Source: Nocardia yamanashiensis NBRC 100130 (GTDB taxonomy: Bacteria > Actinomycetota > Actinomycetes > Mycobacteriales > Mycobacteriaceae). Taken from it: a DNA stretch of 64,000 nt. The notes under the pieces were generated by a model, which saw nothing but the letters and a program-made list of their open reading frames with translations, had not been told where the DNA came from and did no database searches. The stretch's first letter is position 1. Every line of letters begins with the position of its first letter. Both the position numbers and the translations under genes were made by a program. The DNA is taken from contig NZ_BDCD01000014.1 in assembly GCF_001613325.1 (NCBI RefSeq), positions 1-64,000 of the forward strand, in the 5' to 3' direction. Of the stretch, positions 33,097-41,559 are shown one piece after another.

Positions 33097-34419
33097 ATGC
33101 GCACACTATTTCGCTGTCTCGTCGCGGTCGCCCTCGTCATGGCCGCGGTCCTGCTACCGGGCTGCGGGGTCGCGCGCACGGCCCCGGAAACCCCGCCCGG
33201 TGCGCTCGGCGGGGATTTCCGCTGGGGTGTGGCGGCCTCCGGATTTCAATCCGAAGGCCAGTCACCGGACAGCAATTGGACCCGCTACATCGATGCCAAT
33301 GCCGGGTGGGACCGGCTCGGGGATTCGGTGGACTTCCGATCCCGGTATCGGTCGGATATCGCACTGGCGAAGCAGCTGGGCGTCAAGGTGTTCCGCATCG
33401 GCGTGGAATGGGCGCGGCTGGAAACCCAGCCGGGAGTGTGGGATCCGGCCGCGTTCGCCTTCTACGACGATGTCGTCGCCGCCATTGTCGCGGCGGGGAT
33501 GCAACCGATGCTCACCCTCGACCATTGGGTGTATCCCGGGTGGGCGGCCGATCGCGGCGGCTGGCGCAATCCGGGAATGGTCGCGGACTGGCTGAACAAT
33601 ATGCGCAGGGTGGTCGACCATTACGCGGCGCGCAATCCGATCTGGGTGACGGTCAACGAGCCGGTCGCCTACATCATGCACGAGGTGCGGCAGAATCACA
33701 CCGACGCCGGGCAGATGCTGGAGCGGGTCGCGCAGGCGCACAACGAGATTTACGACTACATCCACCAGGTGCAGCCGAACGCCATGGTGACCAGCAATGT
33801 CGGGTATGTCGCCGGGGCGGAGTCTCAGGTCAACGGGCCGCTGCTGGACCTGATCGGCGATCGGCTGGATTTCGTCGGGGTGGACTACTACTTCGGTTAC
33901 GAACCGCCGGAACTCGCCGCCGTGAATTTGTCCGACGGCTCGGCCACCGCGCCGTCGGGCATGTGGGATCTGCCGGTGCGGCCCGAGGGAATCTACTATG
34001 CGCTGCAGCACTATTCGAAGCGATTCCCGGGGAAACCGCTGTGGATAGTGGAGAACGGGCTGCCGACCGAGAACGGGAAACCGCGCAGCGACGGCTACAC
34101 GCGGTCCGACCATTTACGGGACACCGTCTACTGGTTGCAGCGCGCGCAGGCGGACGGCATGAATATCATCGGCTACAACTATTGGAGCCTGACCGACAAC
34201 TATGAATGGGGCTCGTACACGCCGCGGTTCGGGCTTTACACCGTCGATGTCCGTACCGATCCCACGCTGACGCGGACTCCCACCGATGCCGTCGCCGCCT
34301 ATCGCGAGGTCATCGCCCGCGGCGGGGTGTCCGCCGACTACCGGCCGGTGCGCGGGCCGGCCGAGTGCGGATTGGTCGACCCGCCCGCCAGCTGCGATGC
34401 CCCGGTCACGGTCCCCTGA
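33097..34419 (+). CDS. Glycoside hydrolase family 1 lipoprotein (beta-glucosidase-like)
   Basis: The protein (440 aa) has lipobox LPGC at about residues 16-19 and a GH1 TIM barrel. The acid/base Glu188 lies in TVNEP and the nucleophile Glu319 in VENG. RIGVEWARLE and YNYWSLTDNYEW are GH1 hallmarks. It hydrolyses a beta-glycoside at the outer membrane-anchored position; GH1 enzymes are more often cytoplasmic, so the lipoprotein signal is unusual. ATG 33097 is preferred to GTG 33091. Confidence 0.88.
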   Translation: MRTLFRCLVAVALVMAAVLLPGCGVARTAPETPPGALGGDFRWGVAASGFQSEGQSPDSNWTRYIDANAGWDRLGDSVDFRSRYRSDIALAKQLGVKVFRIGVEWARLETQPGVWDPAAFAFYDDVVAAIVAAGMQPMLTLDHWVYPGWAADRGGWRNPGMVADWLNNMRRVVDHYAARNPIWVTVNEPVAYIMHEVRQNHTDAGQMLERVAQAHNEIYDYIHQVQPNAMVTSNVGYVAGAESQVNGPLLDLIGDRLDFVGVDYYFGYEPPELAAVNLSDGSATAPSGMWDLPVRPEGIYYALQHYSKRFPGKPLWIVENGLPTENGKPRSDGYTRSDHLRDTVYWLQRAQADGMNIIGYNYWSLTDNYEWGSYTPRFGLYTVDVRTDPTLTRTPTDAVAAYREVIARGGVSADYRPVRGPAECGLVDPPASCDAPVTVP

Positions 34420-34433
34420 ACGGATTCAAGATC

Positions 34434-34465
34434 AAAGTCCCTTTCCGGTAGGACTTTCGGCCCTG
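34434..34465. promoter_or_regulatory. Paired GGACTTT elements upstream of desA: DosR-like boxes or hairpin
   Basis: AGGACTTTCGGCCCT (34451-34465) is close to the DosR/DevR box type (GGGACTTTNGNCCC), and GGGACTTTG is present in the opposite orientation at 34434-34442. Together they form a 7-bp stem, AAAGTCC-N10-GGACTTT, 15 bp after the GH1 stop, so a terminator is the alternative reading. The desA start is 76 bp further on. Confidence 0.4.
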
Positions 34466-34540
34466 TCTCCGGCACCGCCGCCCCGTAACGGTGGTCCGGG
34501 AGATCAAGAGCAACTTCGGACCGGAAGGCGGACCATACCC

Positions 34541-35500
34541 GTGGCGCGTGAGCTGACGCAGCGTGAGATTCTCGTCGAACTGGAACCGGTCGCCGCGCAG
34601 GCGCTGGACCGGCACCTGTCGGTGTTCAAGGACTGGCATCCGCACGACTACGTGCCGTGGGACGACGGGCGCAACTTCGCGCAGCTCGGCGGAATCGATT
34701 GGGACCCCGAGCAATCCAGGCTCTCGGAGGTGGCCAAGGCGGCCTTGGTCACCAACCTGCTCACCGAAGACAATCTGCCCTCCTATCACCGGGAGATCGC
34801 CGAGAACTTCTCGCGCGACGGTGCGTGGGGCACCTGGGTGGGGCGCTGGACGGCCGAGGAGAACCGGCACAGCGTGGTGCTGCGCGACTACCTGGTCGTC
34901 ACGCGCGGGGTGGATCCGGTCGCGCTGGAGAACGATCGCATGGCCCATATGACGCACGGTTTCAGCGCGCCCGTGGACGCCGCCACCGCCGCCGCGCACG
35001 CCGGGTTCCTGTACTCGGTGGCCTATGTCAGCTTCCAGGAGCTGGCGACCCGGATCAGCCATCGCAATACCGCCAAGGTCTGCGACGACCCGATCGCCGA
35101 CCGCATGCTGCAACGGCTCGCCCTGGACGAGAACCTGCACATGATCTTCTATCGCACGCTCTGCGGGGCGGCCCTCGAACTCGTGCCCGACCAGGCCATG
35201 GAAGCCATCGACCTGATCGTCGAGAACTTCCGCATGCCCGGCACCGGGATGCCGAACTTCCGCCGCAACGGGGTGCTGATGGCCAAGCACGGCATCTACG
35301 ATCTGCGCCAGCATCTCGAGGATGTCCTGGAACCGGTGCTGCGGCATTGGGATGTGTTCGGCCGCACCGACTTCGGGCCGCGCGGGGAACAGGCGCGGGA
35401 TCGGCTGGCGGTCTATCTGGAGCAGTTGCGGTCGGTGCAGATCCCGCGTTTCGAGGAGCAGCGCGACCGGTCGCTGGCCCGCGACGCCGCCCGACTCTAG
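34541..35500 (+). CDS. desA: Acyl-[acyl-carrier-protein] desaturase, DesA type
   Basis: A 319-residue soluble diiron desaturase. The two ExxH ligand motifs are EENRHS and DENLHM, 80-odd residues apart in four-helix-bundle context (TWVGRWTAEENRHSVVLRDY). The family inserts a double bond into ACP-bound fatty or meromycolate chains, using ferredoxin. GTG start at 34541; ribosome site weak (GGAAGG about 20 nt up). DosR-like boxes lie upstream. The convergent terpene synthase ends 16 bp downstream. Confidence 0.9.
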   Translation: MARELTQREILVELEPVAAQALDRHLSVFKDWHPHDYVPWDDGRNFAQLGGIDWDPEQSRLSEVAKAALVTNLLTEDNLPSYHREIAENFSRDGAWGTWVGRWTAEENRHSVVLRDYLVVTRGVDPVALENDRMAHMTHGFSAPVDAATAAAHAGFLYSVAYVSFQELATRISHRNTAKVCDDPIADRMLQRLALDENLHMIFYRTLCGAALELVPDQAMEAIDLIVENFRMPGTGMPNFRRNGVLMAKHGIYDLRQHLEDVLEPVLRHWDVFGRTDFGPRGEQARDRLAVYLEQLRSVQIPRFEEQRDRSLARDAARL

Positions 35501-35516
35501 GACCGCGCATCCGGCC

Positions 35517-37019
35517 CTAGCGGTACCGCGGATTGGTGTTGTGCCATTCGAACGAGCCGCCCATCCAATGACGGAGGCCGCGCAGGAAGGCCTGTAGTTC
35601 GGGGGACGGGATGGTGCGCAGGGCGGTGATATCGGCTTCGAAGTCGCGGACCATTCGATTGTGCAGTTCGACGGTGACCTCGGTGGCGTCGGCCACCGAG
35701 CAGCCGCGGTCCGCCGCGATCTGCAGCACGATATTGCAGACCGGGTTGGGGTCGGCCGCATCCTTTTTCACCGATACCAGGTCGTTGATCAGGACCGCGG
35801 TGGTGCCGGCCCGGAATGCCGCGAGCCGGACTCGGTCGTCGTAGAACAGATTCGCGGGCACCTCGTAGCCGGCCACCGGGTCGATCAATGCCATCGACGT
35901 GTAGAAGGTGTCGTGTTGCCGCGCCGCCAGGTACTCCCAGGCCGCCGGCGACTGTCCGCTGTGCCGCCAGGCCGCGTACGCGGTCCAGGACACGAACATC
36001 GCGAATGTGGCGTAGCAGGCTCGGTGCACCTGGCTCGGTGTCGCGTGCAGGCGCAGGTTCGCCATCGCGGAGGTGAAGGTGCGCAGGACCTTGTCCGATG
36101 TCATGGCCTCGTTCAGCGGCACGCTGAATTCGCCCGCGTCCGGCAGCGGGTCCATCGCCGCCATCACGAGGGTCAGGCGCTGCGGCAGTCGTGTCGGGTC
36201 CGCGCCGAGTGCCGAATCATCGGCGTAGTAGTCGTCGGCCATCCACCATGCGGCGTTCATCTGCGCGGCGATGAGCAGCCGGTCCGCATCGTCGCAGTCC
36301 GAGTGCGCGAGCATGACGAGCCGTCCATATCCCGTCTTGCGCAGCTTCTCCAGTTCCTCCGCCGTAAATCCGAGCGAATCGGCCCAGGCCACGAGCCGCT
36401 CGTCGACTTCCTCGGCCAACCGGTCGTCGACCCGTGCCGCAGGGGGAACGAGTACGGGCGACGCCGAACCATCCCCCCACTCCACCAGGCGACACGGTTC
36501 GAGATCCGCCGTCAGCCGTCGCAGCGGAAGCCGGAACGTGCCCTCCCCCAGCCGGATCCCCGCCGCGCTGAATCCGGGCGCGGACACCCGCACTGCGAAA
36601 CCGCTAGGCCGATCCGCAGTGTGCCGAGTCTCCGCAACGCCGCCCGCCGTCGCGCTTGCCACTGGTGCACCCTGGACGGGCGGACTTTCCAGTGGTGCAC
36701 TCTCGACCGGCGCATCCTCTACTGGTGCACTTTCGACCGGTGCATCCTCAACTAGCGCACTCTCGACCGATTCACTCGCCGCACGCGGGCTCTCCACCGG
36801 TGCACTCTCAGCCAAGGCGACTGGCGCACTGTCAGCCGACATGCTCCCCACCGTCGCGCTTTTCGCAATCACCGCGTCCGGCTCGTCCACGAACCGCCGC
36901 GCCAGCACGCTCCCGAGCCCGGTCGGCCCACTGAACGCCGGCAATCTCCCCGATCGCACCGTATCCACCGCCGGCCCGGCGGACCGCATCTTCTCGCCAT
37001 TGTTGCTGGGCACCGGCAT
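35517..37019 (-). CDS. Class I terpene synthase, 2-methylisoborneol-synthase-like
   Basis: The protein (500 aa) has a disordered N-terminus of about 160 residues with APVES/EDAPV repeats, then a terpene cyclase domain. The metal-binding motifs are DDYYADD and NDLVSVKKD (NSE-type triad). LMLAHSDCDDADRL-like text and the C-terminal GGSFEWHNTNPRYR resemble 2-methylisoborneol synthases. The partner GPP C-methyltransferase normally beside that enzyme is absent from the window, so the native product is open. GGAG 7 nt upstream supports 37019; 37022 is possible. Confidence 0.82.
   Translation of the reverse strand: MPVPSNNGEKMRSAGPAVDTVRSGRLPAFSGPTGLGSVLARRFVDEPDAVIAKSATVGSMSADSAPVALAESAPVESPRAASESVESALVEDAPVESAPVEDAPVESAPLESPPVQGAPVASATAGGVAETRHTADRPSGFAVRVSAPGFSAAGIRLGEGTFRLPLRRLTADLEPCRLVEWGDGSASPVLVPPAARVDDRLAEEVDERLVAWADSLGFTAEELEKLRKTGYGRLVMLAHSDCDDADRLLIAAQMNAAWWMADDYYADDSALGADPTRLPQRLTLVMAAMDPLPDAGEFSVPLNEAMTSDKVLRTFTSAMANLRLHATPSQVHRACYATFAMFVSWTAYAAWRHSGQSPAAWEYLAARQHDTFYTSMALIDPVAGYEVPANLFYDDRVRLAAFRAGTTAVLINDLVSVKKDAADPNPVCNIVLQIAADRGCSVADATEVTVELHNRMVRDFEADITALRTIPSPELQAFLRGLRHWMGGSFEWHNTNPRYR
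36661..36780 (-). repeat. In-frame 30-bp tandem repeat, four units
   Basis: Units at 36661-36690 (degenerate), 36691-36720, 36721-36750 and 36751-36780 share the pattern ACTGGTGCACTCTCGACCGG plus ten more bases. The unit length of 30 keeps the terpene synthase reading frame and encodes a ten-residue Ala/Pro/Val/Glu/Ser block. Related degenerate units continue toward 36840. Confidence 0.8.
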
Positions 37020-37189
37020 CATGTCGCTCCATCGCATCGAAGAGGTCATCTGGCAGCAGGCAGGACATCGAAAGGTGAAGCAGTACTTCAACTATCGATC
37101 ATCGGCTCCACGCCCGCAGGCGATTCCCTAGAACCCGCTCCCACCCGTCCGCAGAACCGGACAATACGACCGAAAACCAATCGACCAGT

Positions 37190-38086
37190 TCAATAGAGTC
37201 CCAGCTCAGGACGAATCCGCGCCGCCCAATCCACCTCCCGCCCGGCGACCCGGCACAACACTTCGTAGTGCACCAGAAAGCTGAAACAGGCATCCACGAG
37301 TTGTCCGGTGGCGTGGCCATCGACCACATAGAGATCGTCCGTGAGGAAGCGCCGAGCCCCTGGCAGAAATGTCAGCCCGTCGCAGTCCTGCATCACCTCG
37401 CCGCGAAATGAACTCCCCGGCGCCATCGACCCCCAATCCCACGGCTTGTCCCCGAGGCCGAAGGCAACGATCAGATTGGTCCGCAAGTACACGTGCAGCA
37501 CGTGATAGAGCAGAAACCCCAGGTTGTTCCCCACCGCCTGCCCGCCGGGCAGGCACTCGAGTACGGCCCGAATCTCGTTGTCACCGAACGACAGCAGCTC
37601 CCGTGTGCGCCCGGCCTCCATGAGCCCCACGAACTCCGAGCATCGGCAGCCCCAGTGGTCGGACTGTCGAAGGGCCGGAATGAGCGGCGCTTCATCCGGC
37701 CCATCGAACCCCAACCCGCGCACAGCATCCTGCGCGCGCCGCCCACCGTCTTCGATGAGTTCCCGCAACGCATCCCCGAACCGCGTCAACCGCGCACTCG
37801 CCAGCGCCACCTCCCGTGTCGCCCGAGGCAGCTCCCCGGGCAGCGTCACCGTATACCCCCGGGTCTTCCGAAACACCGCCGTCCCCCGCGTCACGCACCC
37901 CACCCGCGCGCAAACCCGGCCGGCCAAGTATTTCCGCCGCTCAACCCGAATCGCAGTCCTCTTGTCCCCCACATGAATCCGTCCGCAATCCCCCACCGGC
38001 AATTCCACCCCCGGATCCCGATACCGGCGCACCAACGCCGCCAAGTCCGACCAATCGAGCTGCCCATGAGAATGCGGATAGAGCAC
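37190..38086 (-). CDS. Unrecognised protein between DUF2332 and terpene synthase genes
   Basis: A 298-residue protein if the GTG at 38086 is used, which places the start 7 bp after the DUF2332 stop; the open frame upstream overlaps that gene and is not coding-like. It is soluble by composition, with CARVGC near residue 60, an HYHV-like helical middle (FLLYHVLHVYLRTNLIVAFG), and WGSMAPGSSFRGEVMQDCDGL. I do not recognise a family. The order DUF2332, this gene, terpene synthase on one strand with short gaps suggests a unit. Confidence 0.6.
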   Translation of the reverse strand: MLYPHSHGQLDWSDLAALVRRYRDPGVELPVGDCGRIHVGDKRTAIRVERRKYLAGRVCARVGCVTRGTAVFRKTRGYTVTLPGELPRATREVALASARLTRFGDALRELIEDGGRRAQDAVRGLGFDGPDEAPLIPALRQSDHWGCRCSEFVGLMEAGRTRELLSFGDNEIRAVLECLPGGQAVGNNLGFLLYHVLHVYLRTNLIVAFGLGDKPWDWGSMAPGSSFRGEVMQDCDGLTFLPGARRFLTDDLYVVDGHATGQLVDACFSFLVHYEVLCRVAGREVDWAARIRPELGLY

Positions 38087-38093
38087 GCTCCGA

Positions 38094-39083
38094 TTATCCG
38101 CACCGACCAGAACCGGCCGCGAACCAATCCAGCCACTGCCCATGCGCACCGGCATAAGCCAACGGCACCCCATCCAACGCAACCACGAACCGCCCCGGTG
38201 TCTCCGCCGCAGGCACCGGAAGCCGCTCCGCCACCGAACCGATAACCCCGCACCCCTCATTCGACACCCAGTGACACCCCAGCCCCTGGACCGTCCGCTC
38301 GAACTGCACCCGCTCCTCGGCACTCAAATACCCGAGCACGGCGCTGTGCATGACCACCACGGTCGCCCCGTCCGGAGCCGCCGAAACCAGTTCCGCCACA
38401 GTCTCGTTCAAATCCCCCGTCACCAAATGCGCCGGATCCGTCCGCGCAATCGCAATCGCACCCCGCAACCGCCGCACCCGCTCCGGCTGCCCAGGCCACA
38501 CCAAAGCCTCCAGCCACCGCATCTGCTCGAAGTCATTGACATCCAACGGATTCAAATCCACCCCCGCCCGCCAAACCACCTCCGGCAACCGCTCCGGAAT
38601 CGGCGGCTCCCCACCGATCCCACACCGCAACCGAACCTCCGAAGCTCCCCCTTCGGGATCAATCCCACCCCACCCCTCATACCGATAACTGAACCGATCC
38701 GGATACAAACACAACCCCGCCGAAGCCCCCACCTCGATCAACGCCAACGGCCCCGCCAACCCAGCCAGCACCGGCAACAACACCGCAGCCCGCCCCACCT
38801 CATTGGTCTGCGTCCTCCTACTCATCACCACCCCCACCACCGCATCCCAATTCCGCACCACCCACTCCCGAAACTCCCCATACGACACGTCCCCCACCCC
38901 CAGAAACCGCGCCGCACCCAACACCAAATTCGGCTGCCGCTTCTCCCAAGGCAGCCGCCCGATCAACCCCAACACCTTCGGATCATCCGCAATCCCCAAC
39001 GCCCACAACTCATAAAGCCCCGAACTCCCCCGCGCCTCGACCTCACCAAACCGCCGATACCACCCACCGGTCTCCCCACTCAT
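38094..39083 (-). CDS. DUF2332-family protein
   Basis: The protein (329 aa) shows the DUF2332 pattern: YELWALGIADDPKVLGLI, WVVRNWDAVVGVVMSRRTQT, LIEVGASAGLCLYPDRFSYRY (a Rossmann-like glycine motif), and VVMHSAVLGYLSAEER. The layout resembles a degenerate SAM-methyltransferase fold, but no reaction is established. It heads the possible three-gene unit that ends with the terpene synthase. Confidence 0.8.
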   Translation of the reverse strand: MSGETGGWYRRFGEVEARGSSGLYELWALGIADDPKVLGLIGRLPWEKRQPNLVLGAARFLGVGDVSYGEFREWVVRNWDAVVGVVMSRRTQTNEVGRAAVLLPVLAGLAGPLALIEVGASAGLCLYPDRFSYRYEGWGGIDPEGGASEVRLRCGIGGEPPIPERLPEVVWRAGVDLNPLDVNDFEQMRWLEALVWPGQPERVRRLRGAIAIARTDPAHLVTGDLNETVAELVSAAPDGATVVVMHSAVLGYLSAEERVQFERTVQGLGCHWVSNEGCGVIGSVAERLPVPAAETPGRFVVALDGVPLAYAGAHGQWLDWFAAGSGRCG

Positions 39084-39241
39084 CCACCCTTCCTACCGCC
39101 CACCCTCCACCCCGGGCCACCCTCAAAATCACACTGATCCCTCACCCGCTCCCCAGATCCCATGGCGAGAAACGCATCCATCGCGAAAACGGGTGGACCT
39201 GGCCCCTGCCGCAACCGGACGTGCGGATGCGGCGCTGAGAA

Positions 39242-40666
39242 TCAGGACAGCGTGCGTACCAGTGCGTCCAGGGCGGCTGGGTAGGCGCTTTCGGACGGTG
39301 CGCCGAAGCCTACGACGATGCCTTGGGGTGCGGTTTCCGAGTTCTCCGAGAGCCACATGCCGGACAGGCCGTCCAGGGCCAGGCTGTAATCGGCTGCGCG
39401 GGTCAGGACTTCGTGTTCGGTGAGGCCTGCGGGTTCGAGGCGGATGAGGGCGTGGAGGCCGGCGGCGATGCCGGAGAGGGCGTAGCCGGTGAGGGGGCGG
39501 CCGGCGCGGGGTTTGAGGCGGGAGGCGAGGAGGTCTCGGCGGCGGCGGTAGCGGAGGCGGGAGGAGCGGATGTGGCGGTCGTAGGCGTGGGAGGTGATCA
39601 GTTCGGCGAGGGTTAGTTGGCCCAGGGTTTCGGAGTGGTTGTCCGTTAGTTGCTTGGCTTCGGCTACGGGAGCTACGAGGTGGGGTGGAAGGACCATCCA
39701 GGCGAGGCGGAGGCCGGGGCCGAGGGTTTTGGAGGCGGTACCGAGGTAGACGACATGGTCGGGGGCGATGCCTTGGATGGCGCCGACGGGCTGGCGGTCG
39801 TAGCGGAATTCGCCGTCGTAGTCGTCTTCGATGACGAGGTGGCCGGCGCGGGCCCAGTCGGCGAGGCATTGGCGGCGGGCCGGGTTCAGGGTCGAGCCGA
39901 TGGGGAATTGGTGGCTCGGGGTCACGATCGCGGCGCCGATGCCGTGGAATTCGCCGGTGGTGAGCAGGTCTACGCGGGCGCCGTCGTCGTCGACGGGGAG
40001 CGAGGTGACGGCGGGGCCGGCGGCGCGCACGGTGTCGCGGAAGGACGGGATGTACGGGTCTTCCATGGCGATGGTCGAGGCGCCGGATGCGTTGAGCACC
40101 TTAGCGAGCAGGGCCAAGCCCTGTTGGACGCCGCTGGTGATGATGATGCGGTCGGGGTCGGCGAGGACGCCGCGGGTCCGGCCCAGGTAGTCGGCCAGTG
40201 CGGTGCGGAGTTCGATGCGGCCGCGGGGGTCGCCGTAGCCGAACGCGTCGGCGGGTGCTTCGCCGATTGCCTTGCGGGCCGCCCGCAGCCAGGCACTGGT
40301 GGGAAACCGGCTCACGTCGGGACTGCCCGCCCGCAGGTTATAGCGTGGTGCCGCAACAGGTTTCGGCACTCCGCTCATGGACGGGGCGGCACGGGTCGTC
40401 ACCGAGGCGGCGACCCGGGTGCCGGAGCCCTGCCGCGCGGTCAGATGCCCCTCGGCGATCAATTGGTCATACGCCGCCGTGACCGTCCCGCGCGACAACC
40501 CCAGTTCCACGGCAAGGGTCCGGGTGGACGGCAACCGGGACCCGGCAGCCAGGCGGCCGGCGCGGATCGCCTCCCGCAGCGCGTACTCCAAACCCACCCG
40601 CCGCCCGGTGTCGGGCGTGACGACCAGATGCAGATCGACATCCGAAGTGGACCATGATTTCGACAT
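39242..40666 (-). CDS. MocR/PdxR-type GntR regulator with aminotransferase domain
   Basis: A 474-residue fusion of a GntR winged helix (residues about 15-85: LEYALREAIRAGRLAAGSRL, LSRGTVTAAYDQL) and a class I aminotransferase domain. ASKTLGPGLRLAW contains the PLP lysine, and EDDYDGEFRY is typical. MocR proteins sense PLP or amine substrates. GGAGGA before ATG 40666. Divergent from the AhpD-like/Rdx pair 46 bp away, with direct GTTGAT repeats between. Confidence 0.92.
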   Translation of the reverse strand: MSKSWSTSDVDLHLVVTPDTGRRVGLEYALREAIRAGRLAAGSRLPSTRTLAVELGLSRGTVTAAYDQLIAEGHLTARQGSGTRVAASVTTRAAPSMSGVPKPVAAPRYNLRAGSPDVSRFPTSAWLRAARKAIGEAPADAFGYGDPRGRIELRTALADYLGRTRGVLADPDRIIITSGVQQGLALLAKVLNASGASTIAMEDPYIPSFRDTVRAAGPAVTSLPVDDDGARVDLLTTGEFHGIGAAIVTPSHQFPIGSTLNPARRQCLADWARAGHLVIEDDYDGEFRYDRQPVGAIQGIAPDHVVYLGTASKTLGPGLRLAWMVLPPHLVAPVAEAKQLTDNHSETLGQLTLAELITSHAYDRHIRSSRLRYRRRRDLLASRLKPRAGRPLTGYALSGIAAGLHALIRLEPAGLTEHEVLTRAADYSLALDGLSGMWLSENSETAPQGIVVGFGAPSESAYPAALDALVRTLS

Positions 40667-40682
40667 CCGATTGGCTCCTCCA

Positions 40683-40710
40683 GTTGATCCATTATCGCCA
40701 TACCGTTGAT
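40683..40710. promoter_or_regulatory. Direct repeat GTTGAT, 22-bp spacing
   Basis: GTTGAT at 40683-40688 and 40705-40710 lies between the MocR gene and the divergent AhpD-like gene. MocR regulators often bind direct repeats spaced by about two helical turns. Confidence 0.45.
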
Positions 40711-40712
40711 GC

Positions 40713-41198
40713 ATGACAACGAAGACCACCGCTTACGTCCAGCCCACCACCCGTCTCGCGGTCGACGAACTCGCCCCCGAGATCGCCAAGGCCATGAACG
40801 GCCTCGAGCGAGCCGCGGGACGCACTTCCCTGGAGAAGCCGCTCCGCGAACTCGTGAAACTCCGCGTGGCCCAGATCAACGGCTGCGTCTACTGCGTCGA
40901 CATGCACTCCCGCGACGCGATCGCCGGCGGCGACACCTGGCGCCGGGTGAACCTGGTCGCCGTCTGGCGCGAAGCTCCCTTCTTCACCCCGCGTGAACGC
41001 GCCGCGTTCGCGCTCGCCGAAGCCATGACCCGCCTCGCCGACAGCGAAGTGAGCCAGGACATCTGGCAGGCGGCCGCGGAGGAATTCGCCGATCAGGAAC
41101 TTGCCGAACTCGTCTGGCACATCGCGATCATCAACACCTGGACCCGGCTGGGCGCGACCACCCGCCCCTGGACCCTGTCCGGCGACGAAAACGCCTGA
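40713..41198 (+). CDS. Carboxymuconolactone-decarboxylase/AhpD-like protein
   Basis: The protein (161 aa) has the AhpD active-site pattern C58-x2-C61-x3-H65 (CVYCVDMHSRDA) in a helical CMD fold. AhpD-like proteins shuttle disulfide electrons to peroxiredoxins. It is followed 30 bp later by an Rdx-family protein with its own CxxC, giving a small redox unit opposite the MocR regulator. Confidence 0.88.
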   Translation: MTTKTTAYVQPTTRLAVDELAPEIAKAMNGLERAAGRTSLEKPLRELVKLRVAQINGCVYCVDMHSRDAIAGGDTWRRVNLVAVWREAPFFTPRERAAFALAEAMTRLADSEVSQDIWQAAAEEFADQELAELVWHIAIINTWTRLGATTRPWTLSGDENA

Positions 41199-41228
41199 CC
41201 GCCAACCACATCCACTAGGAGCGCCATC

Positions 41229-41456
41229 ATGTCCGAAGTCGTCATCACCTACTGCAAGCCCTGCGGCTACCTGAAGCACGCCCGCGCCGCCGCCGAAGCC
41301 CTCGACAGCCGGCTCGGCATCGAGCCGGTGCTCACCCCGGGATCGGGCGGCGTCTACCGGGTCACCGTCGACGGCGCGGTCGTGGCCGCGAAGTCCCGCC
41401 AGGGCTTCCCCAGCCCCGACCAGATCGTCACCGCGGTAGCCGAATCCATCGCGTGA
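41229..41456 (+). CDS. Rdx-family (SelW/SelT/SelH-like) thioredoxin-fold protein
   Basis: A 75-residue protein with C9-x2-C12 near the N-terminus (ITYCKPCGYLKHA) and a C-terminal KSRQGFPSPDQI, the signature of the bacterial Rdx family in which Cys replaces selenocysteine. TAGGAG lies upstream. Probably a thiol-disulfide partner of the preceding AhpD-like protein. Confidence 0.85.
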   Translation: MSEVVITYCKPCGYLKHARAAAEALDSRLGIEPVLTPGSGGVYRVTVDGAVVAAKSRQGFPSPDQIVTAVAESIA

Positions 41457-41559
41457 ACCGACCCCGAAGTGCTGTGTGAACTCGGTGAGCGTAGCTACCG
41501 TGAGCGGGAACGATCGGGCCGCCGGGCCCGATCGCATCCGCTGTGGACAGGAGTGGCTC

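Noticed and set aside
36661..36780. Regular 30-bp repeats that could suggest a CRISPR array
   Set aside because: The repeats are head-to-tail with no unique spacers and preserve the reading frame of the terpene synthase, so they are a coding tandem repeat.
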